Assembly: GCA_001247695.2 (NCBI GenBank) | Contig: LGRX02027929.1 | Span: 1-64,000, forward strand | DNA: 64,000 nt | Origin: Cymbomonas tetramitiformis | Taxonomy: Eukaryota > Chlorophyta > Pyramimonadophyceae > Pyramimonadales > Pyramimonadaceae | Direction: 5' to 3' | Part shown: positions 10,846 through 25,500 of the stretch, in pieces | How positions within the stretch are numbered: the stretch's first letter is position 1 | How the letters are laid out: the number at the start of each line of letters is the position of its first letter | Position numbers and translations under genes: made by a program | The notes under the pieces: generated by a model | What the model saw: the letters and a program-made list of their open reading frames with translations, nothing else | What the model was told of the DNA's origin: nothing | Databases searched by the model: none

Positions 10846-13598
10846 ATTGAGCTCTTATTCATTGTGCTCTCGAATACACTGGAAGTGTTCGGGCGGTGGA
10901 GAGTCTTTCTTCGAACAAACGCTCCTGTCGGAACGGACAGGTGCTGGCGATGCATCACGCGCCCACGACTCAACTGCCGAAAGGAATGGTGTGTCATCTG
11001 CAGGTGGGGTAGTTGCATGCAACGCGGTTGCCACGAGTGTGGCGAACGACTGTGCAGCCCCATTTGCTGGGAAAAAAACACCATATGGAGTTATATGTAT
11101 TACAACTTTTTGGTTTCGGAAGGTTTACTTACTCTTCGTTGCACAGTTTACTGTCATAGGATAACTGTAATCTGAAACCTAATATCACCCCGGAGTTAAA
11201 ATATTCAAGTCTCTGGGGTCGCCCCCAAAGACCTTACTTTACTCCCGCGGGGTTCATTCCGACCCCCTCTCAGAGTCCGAGTTCGGCTCGTGGGTTGGCA
11301 CCGCCCCTCGGACTCGAAAATGTCCTATCTTGCCCCCGGGGAGCAGGCGTGGGCGGCCATATACCGGTGCTCCACAGAAAACAAGGGTCACCGAAATCAA
11401 GGATTTTTTTGGATGAACGGTTCGGTAGCGTTAATTATCCGAAACACTTTTTGAATAAGTAACACCTACCTCTGACATTTGCCCCTTGGGGGGCGGGGCG
11501 TCGCCGGATTGCCCCATCTTTAGGGGAATGCCCTCCACCCCTCCCCACCCACCCTGCCTTTCCCCTACACCGCCACCGCAGTCTCAGCCCCCACCACCGC
11601 AGTCTCAGCCCCCACCACCGCAGTCTCAGCCCCCACTGACCACCGACACGGCCACAGCTGGTTCTCCGCCAGTATGACCTTTTAGCGTTTTGCGCATTTT
11701 ATCATGCTGCGGTTTCCTTTGTTGATACGATTTAGATGAGCCGTTCGAGGCGCGCTGTTTACAGTTGCCTGCCTAGCGCAGGATTATGGCGCTTTTATGA
11801 CTTGGTATTCTATTTCAGCGTAAATGTTATATAATTACCCGAATAAACCGAGCGGTGTCATCATGCATGTCCAAAAGAAGGCGGATATGCGCTTGGGGAT
11901 CTCGTTGAAGCATATGCTGTTATTAGCATTCATCCCACCAGCAATGAGTAAATTAGCGCATCTCACCCCTATAAATTCGTCACCTACACAAGGACTTTCC
12001 CATCCATTCGGTAACTAAAGAAGTCCATCCAAATTATGCCCTGCAGAACGAGCGGCGTCGTCGTGGGCACAAACAACACGCTCACGCACTTAATGATGCA
12101 CGCCTGCCGTCCAGTCAGTGGAGGCCGCTCTCGCCATCGCCGGTAGTGCCGGTGCCTCCACAAGCATAGGAGCGCCAACTACACACCAGGCCGCCCCGTC
12201 GCAAGCAACGGGCGTATCGTCGGAGTCTTCCACGTCGATCATGATGACTGTTTCGATGACGTCGTCGGCACGAAAATATGGTTGCGCATGCTGTTGAAGG
12301 ATGAATTAAAGACCGCGCCGGATCGTTCGCCTTGGCACTCTCAATGCTGCGTGACGATTACGAGGTCACATTGTCCACGAATAACTACTTTATACGGCAC
12401 TGCTATTGATCGACTCTTGCGGCTGATGCGGCACCACCAGCGCCATTGGCTACTTGTCGCTCTCGTCGGCTGCGATATATTTCACTGATATATCTCGACT
12501 AGCACCAGCGGGATACTTTTTAAAACGTCCCGTACCATATAGTCATTTACTACCATATACTCGACAATGTCGTGATCTACGGTAGTCTATGTTTACGAGT
12601 GGCGAAAAACTCTTCAGTTTATAACATTTACACATTTGAATCCGATATCATTTTTTGCCAACTATTTCTCCGGAAATTTGGGCAGTGGCTTTAATGTTCA
12701 TGCCATGCGTTACCATAATCTAAGCCCTACTATAGACTACACGATATTGAAAAGTTGGCATGCCGGCCAGTCTAACGAAATGAGCCTGATTTAATCTCGT
12801 TTCCCTCAACTCTCGAGTATTAACGAAAGATATGACGCTGTGGCACATAACGCGACGCACTATTCCCTCCCAACTTTAACGATGCGCCCAAAAGAATTCA
12901 AGCAATCTCGTGTAGATCACCGACCTATTTTGACACAGTCACCCAAGTTATTTTACAGAGTGATCAATGTCCATCCATACCATATTCCGACATTCAGAAC
13001 ATGCTTTTTTATCAGAATCTTCGATAGCAAAGCCGCCGATGATACGGCCGGGTTATTCTGGCTGAGGCAATTAATGTCACACGCAATGTGCGCGAGTGTT
13101 GAAATGGTAGAGCAAATGCACACAGCTCGTCGAATCCCGTTTGGTCAACGAAGCATAACTCTTGCTGTGACACTTGCGCACACATACAATTGATGCACTC
13201 TCGCTTCGGGGGCCATGGTCCATACAGACTACCATATGGCCTATTCAGCTCATACTTCCTCGATTCAGGAGCTGATGTTGATGTCGTACTCACATAAATA
13301 AATAAGCAATGCAACAGGCAAAATCAAGTCAGACAACTGTTGGGCGGTAGGAAGTTCAGGCATTTTGGGAATTGACGAGGTGCTTAATAACTATACACCA
13401 CTTGCGATGCAACAAGATCCTAGTAATGAGAAGGGTACACTGCCTTAAAAATCGTCCTCATCTGAATTCTCATCTTCGTCACCCCATGCCTGCAACCCAC
13501 ACAAATCTCATTGGCATATTCAATGAAGAGAAGCTCATTACTGCAATGTGCTTTGTAAGTGGTGCGCATACTCAGAGCGACCGCTTTGCATTGAAGTA
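10846..13598. other. intergenic, repeats only
   Basis: No gene recognised. A family-A MITE fragment starts at about 11361 (cggtgctccacagaaaacaa). A 21-nt tandem repeat (ccgcagtctcagcccccacca, three copies) lies at about 11573-11636. The C-terminus of ATG7 begins at 13599. Confidence 0.4.
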
Positions 13599-16500
13599 CT
13601 AGAGGGTTGTGGAATGGTGGCGCCCCACCTCCATGGCCGAATCCACCTCGGTGTGCATCGCAGTGAGCCCGGTAAGATCTTCAAGATACTTTGGTTCGTT
13701 GCAGGCCTGTCATCTTGCACCACGTTGTTGCCCTCAGCACCCCTCCCAGTGTCCTCTAGCGCACCGAGCGAGTGACGGTCACTGCTATGCTGCCTTGCTG
13801 AACAAGCAGTGGCAGCCAGTCAGGACTCACACAAATCTCAACCGGACTCGCCAGCACAACGAAGGCCTTCCCTGTTCATCCACTCCGGCTCTCAGGTCTC
13901 AGGTCTGTTGAACTCTGACACAATAAGTTGTATGCCTCAAAACAAAAGATACCAGCCCCGCCCAACACTCAATTTGATCACTTCCCCAGCGAGCGTAAGC
14001 GGAGCGCTCGAGGGTGCCGACGCAGGCAGTGCGGGCAGTGAAGATTCTTAGGAGCCCGAGGGGATGCCGCGCAATGGAGGGTACGGGGTGTGAGAGAGGG
14101 CGTCACCCGCATCACCAGGCGCTGCGAATCAGTCCGCCACTCCTGCACCACCTGCTCTCCCTCACAGCACCCGTCCTCCTCAAACTTCTTCCGCGGTTCA
14201 CATCCCAAATGAATGGCAAGCGCTTTTTGCAGCCTCTCAGCTCCCCTTCTCAGCTCCCCTGCCGCTGTCTGCTGCTGTCCGGGCATCCTCCAGGGCTGAC
14301 GTGGCCGGAAGGTTCTGAGCCATTGCGAAATATGCCTATCCTACCGTTCGCACCGGCTCCATAGCGATTGAATCCTAATCGAAATACAATAAATCTTACC
14401 AGGCTGCGAGGGGCGCGCCTGAGGGGAGCAGGCGGTGCACTGCTTGAAAGCTGGGCCGTGGATTAAGAGCTGATTCAGATGGGCAATGGAGCCTCGAATC
14501 TGCTCATCACCTCTCCCCTCCTCCTCCCAACTCCGCTGCCGTGAGAGCCGGCACGGCATAGGTGCGCCACACATATCTGCGCCTCAGCATACTGGCACAG
14601 GCAGACGTCGCAAGACGCGCTCAGCCTCGAGTTTCAGCGGCAGGACCCTGTAGGCCTCAGATGGCAAGCTTGCGTCGAAGCTCTGCCCTCAGATGGCAAG
14701 CTTGCATTGAAGCTCTGCTCTCAGATGGCAACTTACGTCGAAGCTCTGCCCTCAGATGGCAAGCTTGCGTCGAAGCTCTAACCTCAGATGGCAAGCTTGC
14801 GTCGAAGCTCTGCCCTCAGATGGCAAGCTTGCGTCGAAGCTCTAACCTCAGATGGCAAGCTTACGTCGAAGCTCTGCCCTCAGATGGCAAGCTTGCGTCG
14901 AAGCTCTACCCTCAGATGGCAAGCTTGCGTCGAAGCTCTGCCCTCAGATGGCAAGCTTGCGTCGAAGCTAAGCCCTCAGATGGCAAGCTTGCGTCGAAGC
15001 TCTGCGCCGGGTCTTGCGCTCCACAGCACTTCTAAGGTGTCCACATTCCTGTCGTCTCGTTGTGTTACACCCGTGGAGCAGGCCAGCGGGGCAGCTGGGA
15101 GGAGGAAGAACGTTGGGGGAGTGATGCGAGACGGGGGCGGGGGAACCTGGTGGGGGACGAGCCCAAGCGGCGATTCCGGGGAAGCCTCACTGCTGGCTGT
15201 ATCTGCAGCAGCTTTGTCCCCCTCTGAACAAATACAAATAATCGCCGCCCGCTTCCCCCCACCTGCCCTCTTAGCACAGGCGAGCGCTCTGTGCTCCTCG
15301 GGGGCGAAAAAGGTGAGGAGCAAAGGATTCATCCGCTGGCCGTCCTCCCCCTCGCGCTGGCCGTCCATCCAAATGCCACATAGGGCGCATGTGATTCGCA
15401 GAAACAGATCATCCAATGACGGGCAGAACGCACAAAAGTTGTATTGGGACGGGATGAGGGGGCGGCGCCCCATTACAATTCGATCTCACAATTTCTGCCC
15501 CATCGGAGCAAGCCGATCTCATAGACGGATCGATTTCTGCCGCAGGTATGACTCTCGTTTGAAGGCAGCCATTTGAGCTGGGGACAGCGCTCCCGGAAAA
15601 CGCAGTGGGCATGCGTCACGTGTGTAGCATTCCCCTTACAGAACTGCTTTTTGGTATTGGGACGTGTACGGTTGGGAGAAGGTTGCAGAGCGCAAGGCAT
15701 CCAGTCCACTCTCAGTCTTAGTCCGCATTGTTCCGCCAATCGCTCGCCCGCGCTACAATTCTCGCTGAGGTCAGACCTCATTCACGCGGCACGATTCGCT
15801 GTGCCTGATCGGTGGTGCTGGAAAAAGTGAAAACAGCGCGCAAGAGCACACTTAGATCAATGCGCGACTGATTGGCTAACTGATGATCGTGAAGATTATA
15901 AATGCATGCTGGGCCTCGAGAGCTCCGAAGATGAGGCTAAAGCGAGAAGGGGGTGCGCGGTGGCATAGGAGGGTGTGGTACGTGGATGATGGAGCAGAGT
16001 GACGAGGAGCTCCACGGCGAGGGCCCCTGCAATGGGGGCGAGGCCCGGGCGGGTCACTGTGCACTGCTGGTCCAGCGTGCGGTCCCGAGTAGAATCTATA
16101 GGAGCTACCACGTCGTTGCAGAAATAGCACCTGCGGTACCCCTCGTCCCCCACCATCGCCTCCATCATACTATCGCATTTCCCCACCTTTCGTGACAGTG
16201 CATGCATCTCACCGATGCAGCGCATTGCGGGAAAATTCCGACGGATTGCAGCCTTAGGGATGCATTCGGCCACCAGAGCCCGCACACACGCTGCATGATA
16301 CACACTGCATGCCACACACTGCATGCCACACACATGGCATGCGGCGCGCTGCATGGCATGAGACACGCCAGCGGAAGCCAGCCCCAAGCTGCTGCAAGAG
16401 GGCTCAAGAACTCGGACATCTGGCAGGAGAAGACTTATTGAACCTATGTTTCACTGAATGCCCGGGCGCGCGCCTGTTGGCACTGACGTGGAATGGTAAA

Positions 16501-19500
16501 AGGAAGACTCCCTTTAGCCCTCAGACTTGAATGACCCGTGTGAACTGTCCCATGGTGCAGTGTCTCTCACGGCAGCGCAATGTACAAGGGCGGTCCATTG
16601 AACCACCAATTCCGGTTCACAAGGGCGAAGGCCGCTGTGCCGCTCCTCGGACACGCTGTCGAAGCTCAGGTGGAGCAGCCCGAGGGGCGAGGCGAGTGCA
16701 GGGCCAGCAAGCTGGGGCGCACCCGAGCCTTGGCGCGGAGGAGCACGAGGCCTCCCCAACACCCTCCGCTACATCATCCGTCGATTTTGAAAGACCTGCG
16801 TTCCCAAAGGTATCACGAACTAAAGCTCTGCACAAATCAGTGGCGGCACTTCGAAATATGACCATTGCCCGGGCGTGCTGGCTGCTGCAGCCCCATTTAC
16901 GTTTCCCTCCCCATTCGCCCCTCAGATATCAACGGTCACACACAACCACTCCAGCATCCCTCAGATATCAACGGTCACACACTGAACGGCATGAGATCGG
17001 CCAACAAAAGCCAGCCCACCATCATCCCAGTGGATGTGAGAAGCAACTCAAGAGCAGGACGGGGCCGTGGCAAGATACCACAAACTCATACATATTCCCA
17101 ACCCAAATGCAAAGCAGCATGGAAAGATGATACGATGTGACCGATCATTGCCAAACAACTGCTGGTCTCTGGGTTACGGAGTGAGCGGACCCTGCTGGCA
17201 TGCCCCCCAGTGGCTCACGGTCGATGGATGGGACCCGCTGGTCCATGGTTATGCCATGAATGCAGTCACACCACACAGCATGGACACCCCATGTCAAAAA
17301 ATGAAGACATGCGGGCACCTAAGTGCTCCCCACAAAAATCAAGGGAAAACACAGAACGTGGACTTCACCACCCTCTGCCTCTCCTTGCAGAAAAGGCAGA
17401 CGAATCCAACGAGCTCTCCAAGAGGCAGTGCCCGCTCAACGGTCACACACGGCCACTCCAGCATCCCTCACACAGGAAGAATGCCGTCAGGACCCATCAA
17501 AAGCCTATCCATTCAAGTGCCAGCAGGAGTCACCACCCATTCCGAGGTAGGGGGCGGCACCGCGCATGGATCGTTAGGGGGGCAGGGGCACCACCCATTC
17601 CGAGGTAGGGGGCGGCACGCGCATGGATAAACAGGGGGGCGGGGGCACCACCCATTCCGAGGTAGGGGGCGGCACCGCGCATGGATAAACATGGGGGCAG
17701 GGCCACGCGAGCGGCGATGCGGCGCACCGTGGCCGTGGCGCATCACCACATACCCGTCGAACCCGAGGGCGCAGTTGATGCCCTGCCCACCTCCTCCACT
17801 CTCCACACCGCGATGAGTGCCCCTACGCTTGCACACAAAGGCCCTTTTCGGCACCTGCGGCGATTGCTAGGGCAATGGTGCGGCGCGACACGCGGTGCCG
17901 GCGCTCACCGGGACGCGGAGGACACGGCGCCCCTCCGCATTGACGAGACGTGGGGCAAGAGGCACGTGGAAGGTTGCGATTGGAGGAGGGACGCGCACGA
18001 TTTTCTCATGATGCGCACACAGCACTGTCGGGAGCCAGCGGCTCTCTCGCGTGTCCATGAGCATGAACACGGCGTCGTGCTCCAACACCTGCACGGGAGG
18101 GCCGTCGGGGGAGCGCGTCACCGGTCCATACTCCAAGCCGAGGGTCGCTTCGGGGCGTGCCACAGCGGGGCACTGCGAGAGGCGCCGCCAGTGCGAGGGC
18201 ATGCGGAGAGGGGCAACGGAAGCCACGCGGCGCACCAGCTCCTCCAATCGCGCGACATCCCGCATCACCGCGCCTTCTTCTGTTCACGCGCAAAGTTCAG
18301 CCGCCGCGCCACGTCATGCCCTCGTCCCCACAGCTTCAATGTGTGGCATGCTCGCAGGCAGCGCGCGTATTGTAATGGGGCTCTCTCCTCCCGCCCTGCT
18401 CGCTCGCCATGTCGTGTGACGGCGCTGCGCGGCCGAGAAATCGAAAGAACGTCGCAGCCCCCCTGCGATGCTCACCCAGCCATGATCGCCGCTGCACAAC
18501 AACGCTCTGCTCCCTCCCTCGGTCCCCCCGGCCTCCCCCTTTTGTTCCCGGAGCGCCTTCTCTTTGAGAAAGCGCTGAGCTGATCCATTCCTCCCGCCCG
18601 CCCGCGTCAGACCGCTGCGCACCGCAACCTACATGGGGCGGGCACGGGGGCAACACCGGGGTACCTTGCGGTGAAACGTTGTGTCCCGGCATTGGGATAT
18701 GCAGCTGCTCCCCTGCAGCCTTCACACCTGCGCGTGCGAGGCGCGTCAGTGCGACCTGGGTTGGCGCGATCGCAGGAGCAGGGCCCGAGGAGGGCGACGA
18801 GAAGAGCAACCGCCAGCGGGCACCTCGCTATGGCGGGCGCGGCTGGCGCGAGAAGGGAACACTCGGACCTGGGAATATAGCTTTCAGCCTTTACGAGCGT
18901 AAACGGCAGAAGACAGTACATCCCTCGCCACCCCCCCCATCCGCCCCACCGCCTGCAATCAGTACAACGTGGGAGGCAGAGAGCACGGGAGGTGTACTGG
19001 TCCAGCTCTCCCTCCCCGCCTTCACACTCACCCCACACAATTCCACGGCACGGACTATCCTCCTGGCTGATGTGCACCCATAGGGAGCCCCCTGCTAGCT
19101 ATCGCACTGCATGGCGGCTTCCCGAGAGATCATGGCAACGCATGGGGCTTCCCCCGTGATAGTCTCAGCACCTGGAGAGCACCCCCTGGCCACCACCTTG
19201 AAGACGAACCTGGGGACCACATCGATCAAATTTCCGCTTTGAAATGATATCAGGAAGCCCTCGAGGCTGGCGCTCCACGGAGCTGCTGCACTATGCCCAC
19301 ATTTCACCGTGCATACCCGCTACGGCGCTGTATAATCTCCGCCGGCGACATTCCCGACGTGAGGCGGCGATTCCATGAGCGGGAGGGGGCGGGGGGCGTG
19401 AGAGGCATCATAAGTGAGCGCACCTTTCTGCTGCCGCCTCCGCTTTCGGCCTTCCACCATTCTTGCAGTCCTCAAACTCGAACAGTGATTGCCGTACCTA

Positions 19501-22500
19501 TTGCACAGCCGTGAAGATTCAGCTTTTGAACGTTACGATTCCCGGGACGTATGCAGTAAGCCGGATCAGGGATTTGCCGAGGATCAGCAGTCATGCGCGC
19601 TGACGAGTGCCTACCCGCAGGAGCCAGCTGACTGCGTGGCCGGCCCTCATCTCCCGGGAGGGTGAGCACGGCTCCAGCATCTCAGCTCAGATGCGCCGAC
19701 CGTCGAGGAAGCCGGTGTGGCGAAAGGATTGTGTGAAGTGACAGGGGTCACCCTTTGGCTCCGAGGAAGTCCGGACATCGAAGGGCGCCAGCTGGCGCCT
19801 GGATACCATCCGCAGAAACTGCAATGTATGCCACCACGTCATCCAGCAACGCGCAGCAGCGGCCGGCGGCTTCCCGGCTAGGCGGGGCCTGAATGGTGAG
19901 GAGCCGGATACGATTGGCGCTGCACTTTCGTCGGGCTTCTCTGGTCTAGGGAGGTTTGGGGGTTTTCCCTTTGCAGTAAGGGATGATGTGCTTGGCCGCT
20001 ACCACTAAAAGTTGGCATGGAAGCTGGTCACGGTTTGTTGCTGAAACTGCAGACGGGGCCGGGATGTATGCACATGCCCACAGATGCAATGCAGGCCTTC
20101 CGCTGCGCGGCGGCCGCGCAATAGAAGCACCACGAAGCGGGCACTGGACAGCAAGGCTCTGTCCCGTCTGCACCCCCTTGTCGTCTCAGCAGTGAGGTGC
20201 ATGGGCACTCACGGGGTTGGAGTAGGACACTTTGCCGTTGTCCACCATCGTGATGTGGCGGAAGCCCCAGCCTTGGAGCGTCCGGGCCACGGCACACCCG
20301 AGCGTCCCGGACCCTGCTCCCTCTCCAACCCCCCTCCTACCCCCGCCTGGCCTCCAAGTCTGTGAGGTACCTAGCAAGTTGAGCATGGGTAGGCAAACGG
20401 GCGAGGGCAGAAAGAGGTGAGAGGTGGTGGCGCATGACACATGCCCAGCGCAGGATAAAGAGCAGCGCACGAGCTCCGATGGGATCCGGCTGGTCTTACT
20501 TCTCCGGGGAGTTGACGAGCGCAGCCTTCAGATTCGAGGCGGGCGGACTGCTGCCGCGCCCGGGAGCCCGCAGGCGCCCGGAGGAGGTCCCGCAGGAGGT
20601 CGTGGGGGACAAATACCGAGGAGAAGACACTTGGTGGCAGCCAACATCTCCGTGTTCAGCTCCGGGAGGACCCGCCAGCGCATCAACTTCAAATTTAGAT
20701 CTACCGCCTTCGAGACACATTCCCCAACCTCACTTTATGCCACTCGCTTAGGCTGCTCATGCTTGCGTCACGGCGGTCCACGCGGCACCTTCTGGCATCT
20801 CCTGGTGCGGAAGGCACGGCCACGTTCCAGGCAGGCCATGCACGCGAGCGCCTCGAGTGCATATCCAGAGCATCAATCTAATCTGTATGATCTCTGAGCA
20901 ATTCTAATCTCTAATTGACTTCATCTATCTAAGCTGCGTCTGTTCCTCTTCCCGGCGAGAAGCGCTGTTGAAGCAAAAACCTCCTTTGAGAGGCTTCGTT
21001 CGGCCTTTCGGGGCCCTCCACAGGAGCTCCACCCCCTGGCATTCTTGCGGCTTGCTGGGCAGCGCGATGGACTGTCCTGGGTCCGCAGCCTGGACAAGCA
21101 GCTGAAACAGCTGACCGGCCGCCTTATCAGCTGAAACAGCTAACCGGCCGCCTTATCAGCTGAAACAGCTGACCGGCCGCCTTATCGGCTCTGCCTTATT
21201 GGCTCCGCCTTATCGGCTCCGCCTTATCGGCTCCGCCTTATCGGCTCCGCCCCGCACGACTACATCCAGGCTAATGCGTTTGGTGCAGATCCATGTGATG
21301 ATGCGCGAGGCGCAGCCGCTGCGCATGGCTCCCACGCAGCAGAGGCGCTTGTTGCCATTGCTTTCCACGAGGAAGAGAAATCGACGCAGCTTAGATAGAC
21401 TAGAATTGATCAGATAGACTAGAAACCAGATACATAAAAAAATTAACAGATTTTGAAAAGGATTTCTGCATTACAGGGCAAGGCGCTTACCTGTGTGGCC
21501 AGCTGTGTGGGGTCCATGGTTGGGCCAAGGTCCACACACCGGGGCCCCATCCGGCCGCGAGCATTCACCTCCCACCTGGAACGCCCCCGTACGCCTAACC
21601 CATTCAACCCACACCCGTGTGTGCCAACCGCCACCCACCGTACATGTAACCCCATGCGCCCACCCCATTCCATCTAAAAGCCCCCCATGCGTCCCCCATC
21701 CCCCTTCATCTAAACGTCCCCACCCACCTTCCATCTAAAACGTCCCCCCAACCCCTTCCATCTAAACGTCCCCCTGCGCCCACCACCTTTCATCTAAAAC
21801 GTCCCCATGCGCCCACCCCCTTCCATCTAAAAACGTCCCCCACGCGCCCACCTTCCATCTAAAAGCGTCCCCCACGTGCCAACCCGCTTCCATCTAAAAC
21901 GTCCCCATTACCCCCCTTCCATCTATGGCGTCCCCACGCGCCCACCCCTTCCATCTAAAGCGTCCCCCACGCGCCCACCCCCTTCCATCTAGAAAGCCCC
22001 CATGCCCACCCCTTTCATCGTAAAACCAATGCTCACCTTCCATCTAAACGCCCCAACCCATTCGTTCCCTTCCATCTAAAGCGCCCCCAGCCCACCTTCC
22101 ATCTAAACGTTCCCCAGCGCCCACTCCTTCCATCTAAAACGTCCCCACGCCCACCCCTTCCATCTAAAGCGTCCCCCATCGCCCACCCCCTTCCGCGTCT
22201 AAGCCCACCTTCCATCTAAAGTCGCGTCATCTAAACGCCCCACGTGCCAACCGCTTCCATCTAAAATTGCCCCCCGTATTCCATCTAAACGCCCCCATGC
22301 CCACCCTTTCATCTAAAACGTCCCACGCGCCCACCAGAACGCCCGAATCGCCTCCCCACCGTGCACGCTGAATTGTGAAAATGCGGTCCAAATCAACAGC
22401 TCCCCTGGAATGCCCTAAAACATGCGCCCCCTCTCCGCACCGTGCCGTGATGACCACGTACCCTAGAGTCTTCGGCACCGCCATGGCTGGAACGGCCGCG

Positions 22501-25500
22501 GGGTCCTCCACCTCCTGCGATGGTGGGTGGTCAGCCGCGGCAGGCCAGGCAGCGGGCACCTCGGGAAGCACTGCATCCACCATCAGGCTGCCTCCCCATC
22601 CCCAATCATCCCCAATCATCCCCTCAACCTCCAAAACATTTCCTTATCTTACATCGATCCCCCCGCCCCCCCCCCTATTCGTGGGTGCGGGACGGAAGGA
22701 GGGCTGTCCGCTCTGGAGGAGGGTGTGCTGCAGGTGAGCTGGGGAGCACCTGAAAGTAGGGTCCAGGCGGCCCGCCTTCTCGCGGGCGCACACAACACGC
22801 ACTGCGCGGCTTCCCCATTGCGCCGCCGCCAGCAGCAGCAGATTCCTCAACGGCCACCCGGGATTACCTGCATGCCACCGCCCCCTCCATTCTCCTCGCC
22901 CCCTGCCGGTCAGAGCCCATGCATTGCGCTCGAGGCAGGCCATCCTCCTCGAGCCGCATTGCGAACAACTCGCGGGGCGTCGCCACATTTCAGGTTGCTC
23001 AATTTAATTCCAGGGCTCAAGGAGCCCTTGCTCTCCCCCCTCACCTTCTCCTCGAATACAACAACAGCAAGCCCTCAGATCCCAGCCTCGCATCAGCGCT
23101 GATACCAGTCTCAGTGACCATGGCATTGCTTGCTCCAAAACACGAAGTCCGCATCCATTCATTCTATCTGGCGTTCACAGTTGGCAGGAACACATCCATT
23201 GCTCGGGGTGTAAGGGATTCAGGGGGCGAGGAGGGGGAGGGGGTGGCAGCAGAACTGACGTGCGAATGGAGAAGGGATTCAGAAGGGGGGAGGGGGTGGC
23301 TTGAACTGACGTGCAAATGGAGAGGGGATTCGGGGAGCTGGTCTCACTGGGCAAGTTGCAGGGGTCGCAGAAAGCGAGAATGACTTCACCATCTCTCTCC
23401 TGTCCAGCCATCCACATAGCCCAGCAATCCTCTGTGTTAATTCAGCCCGGCATATCGCGGCAGGGCCGCAGCGTTGCACCCGCGCCGGCACTCGCGAGCG
23501 CCACGTGGAGCCCCACACATTGAAACGAGGCCCGGTACAGCTGCCAGTGTAGGGGCCCACGTCTCGGAGACACCAAGCACACTCCAGGAAAAGGAACCCA
23601 CACATTCATTCGCGTGCAACGGAAGCAGCCCCGCAGAGCAGCTCACCGCCAATCAGAGGCCGTGCACGCCCGGATTGGAGCAGCTCACCGCGAATCAGAG
23701 GCCGTGCACGCCCGGATTGGAGCAGCTCATAGCCAATCAGAGGCCGTGCACGCGCGGATTGGAGCAGCTCACCGCCAATCAGAGGCCGTGCACGCGCGGA
23801 TTGGAGCAGGTCACCGCCAATCAGAGGCCACGTGCACGCGCGGATTGGAGCAGGTCACCGCCAATCAGAGGCCACGTGCGAATGGATTCAAGGAGCTGAC
23901 AGCCAATTGGCGGCCATGAGCGCATGAATCGGAGCAGCTCACAGCCAATCAGAGGCTATCCACGCACGAATCGTAGCAGCTCGCAGCCAATCAGCGGCCA
24001 TGGGCGCATGGATTGGCCACCCTGAGCTTTTCAAGGCCAAAAAAGCACTGCGCACTGCGAGCGAGCAGTCACAGCCCGGCGAGTGAGCGCGCACGGCAAT
24101 AGGCGCAGACCCCTCACGATCCGCAGCATAGCCACTTCCCCTACCTGGAGCGCTGCCCAATCAGTGAGCGGCGAGGCCGTAATCTCTGAGCTCCGATTGG
24201 TTCCCGGCAGCCACACCAGCCAGGCTGGCGCAGGCGTGGCATCGGTGCAGGCACCTCTCCAGCTGCCGGGTGCTCCACGTGTGACCAACCCCAATGCCCC
24301 CCATATCAGAGCGAGGTATGAGGAGGGAGGGCATGCCGGGCACAATGCTCTACCAGGGAGCACCGGCAGGGCACATGCCGTCAGCTTGATGACACCTCGC
24401 TGACGACCCAAAGTGGCAAAAGATACGGATAACTCGAAAAAGCAAATGACGTCATCGAACGCCGATGCCTTGAATTGTGGCATGTATGCCAGGGAAGGCA
24501 TGTAGGCGCGATTTCTTCACCTCTCAGAGGCTTGCACCACAGCGGCGGCCAAGTCGGCCCCAAGCGCTGCGTCCAAGGAGCCGATTTGCGCGGCGCGCAT
24601 GGGCTGTAGAGCACCCAAGTCAACCCCCAGGCATGGCCTCTCATGCTTCCCATATAGCCTGACATGGACCGACCTGTCATTAACTAGCCTGATACGTCCC
24701 CATAGCTATAGCATCACACGGCCCCACATCGCCTCACATAGCCCTGACACTCTCTCGCATGGCCTCACATAGCCCCGACACTCTCTCGCATGGCCTCAAA
24801 TGCCCCCGCATAGCCTCACATGACCCCTAATGACGTCGTATTGGCTGACTTAGCCCCACACTGTCTCACATGGGCCCGAATGGTCTCATACGCCCTATTA
24901 TGGCCCCAAATAGCCTCAAAATAGCCCAACATGACCCCACATGGTCTCACATGGGCCTGAATGGTCTCACATAGCCTAATATGGCCTCAGATAGCCCAAC
25001 ATTGGCCTCACGCGTGGCGGGTGTACCATACAGCCTTGGCTGCCCCCAGAAAGACTGTGGCAAGGGCGTTACTTGTGAGCGGCCTCACGCGTGGCGGGTG
25101 CGTCTCACAGACTCACCGCGGGTGGCACCAGCGCCGGAAACGCAAACCTGTGAAGCAAACCCTCCACCTAGAAATCGGCTGTCGGGACATTCGAGTGAGC
25201 TGGTGTGACACTCAGCGGCAGGGCATGAGCGTGGCAGAGGCAACAAGGTCAACCAAGTGGGGTTGACGAGCAGTGCAGGCAAGACATATGGAACAGAGCA
25301 GAAACGACAGGGTAGAGGTTGTTGGGGAAGAGGAAAGAGATGCAGGGAACTAGGTCGCACCAGTAGTAAAAGCTGTACCGCTTCAGATCTGCAAAGGTGT
25401 AAACGACGAAGCGGTTCAGCAACGCTGGGTTGGCGCAGGCGGCTCCACTACGGATGTCGCACCAAATCTCCTCTGACGCCTGCTCCCGCTCCCAAAGCCT

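Noticed and set aside
13090..13150. tRNA-like A-box and B-box words (tggtagagca, gtcgaatcccg)
   Set aside because: Spacing is too short and no cloverleaf can be drawn.
14562..15576. Long ORFs with repeated [18 protein letters not shown] peptides
   Set aside because: They are translations of a 32-nt minisatellite in an ATG7 intron and switch frame between units.
19740..19830. Possible missing ATG7 exon (reading [17 protein letters not shown])
   Set aside because: Splice signals and phase would fit, but the peptide does not match the expected block after SYSNP well enough to include.
23474..23919. ORFs with repeated [16 protein letters not shown] peptides
   Set aside because: Translation of the 42-nt intronic tandem array, open by chance because 42 is divisible by three.
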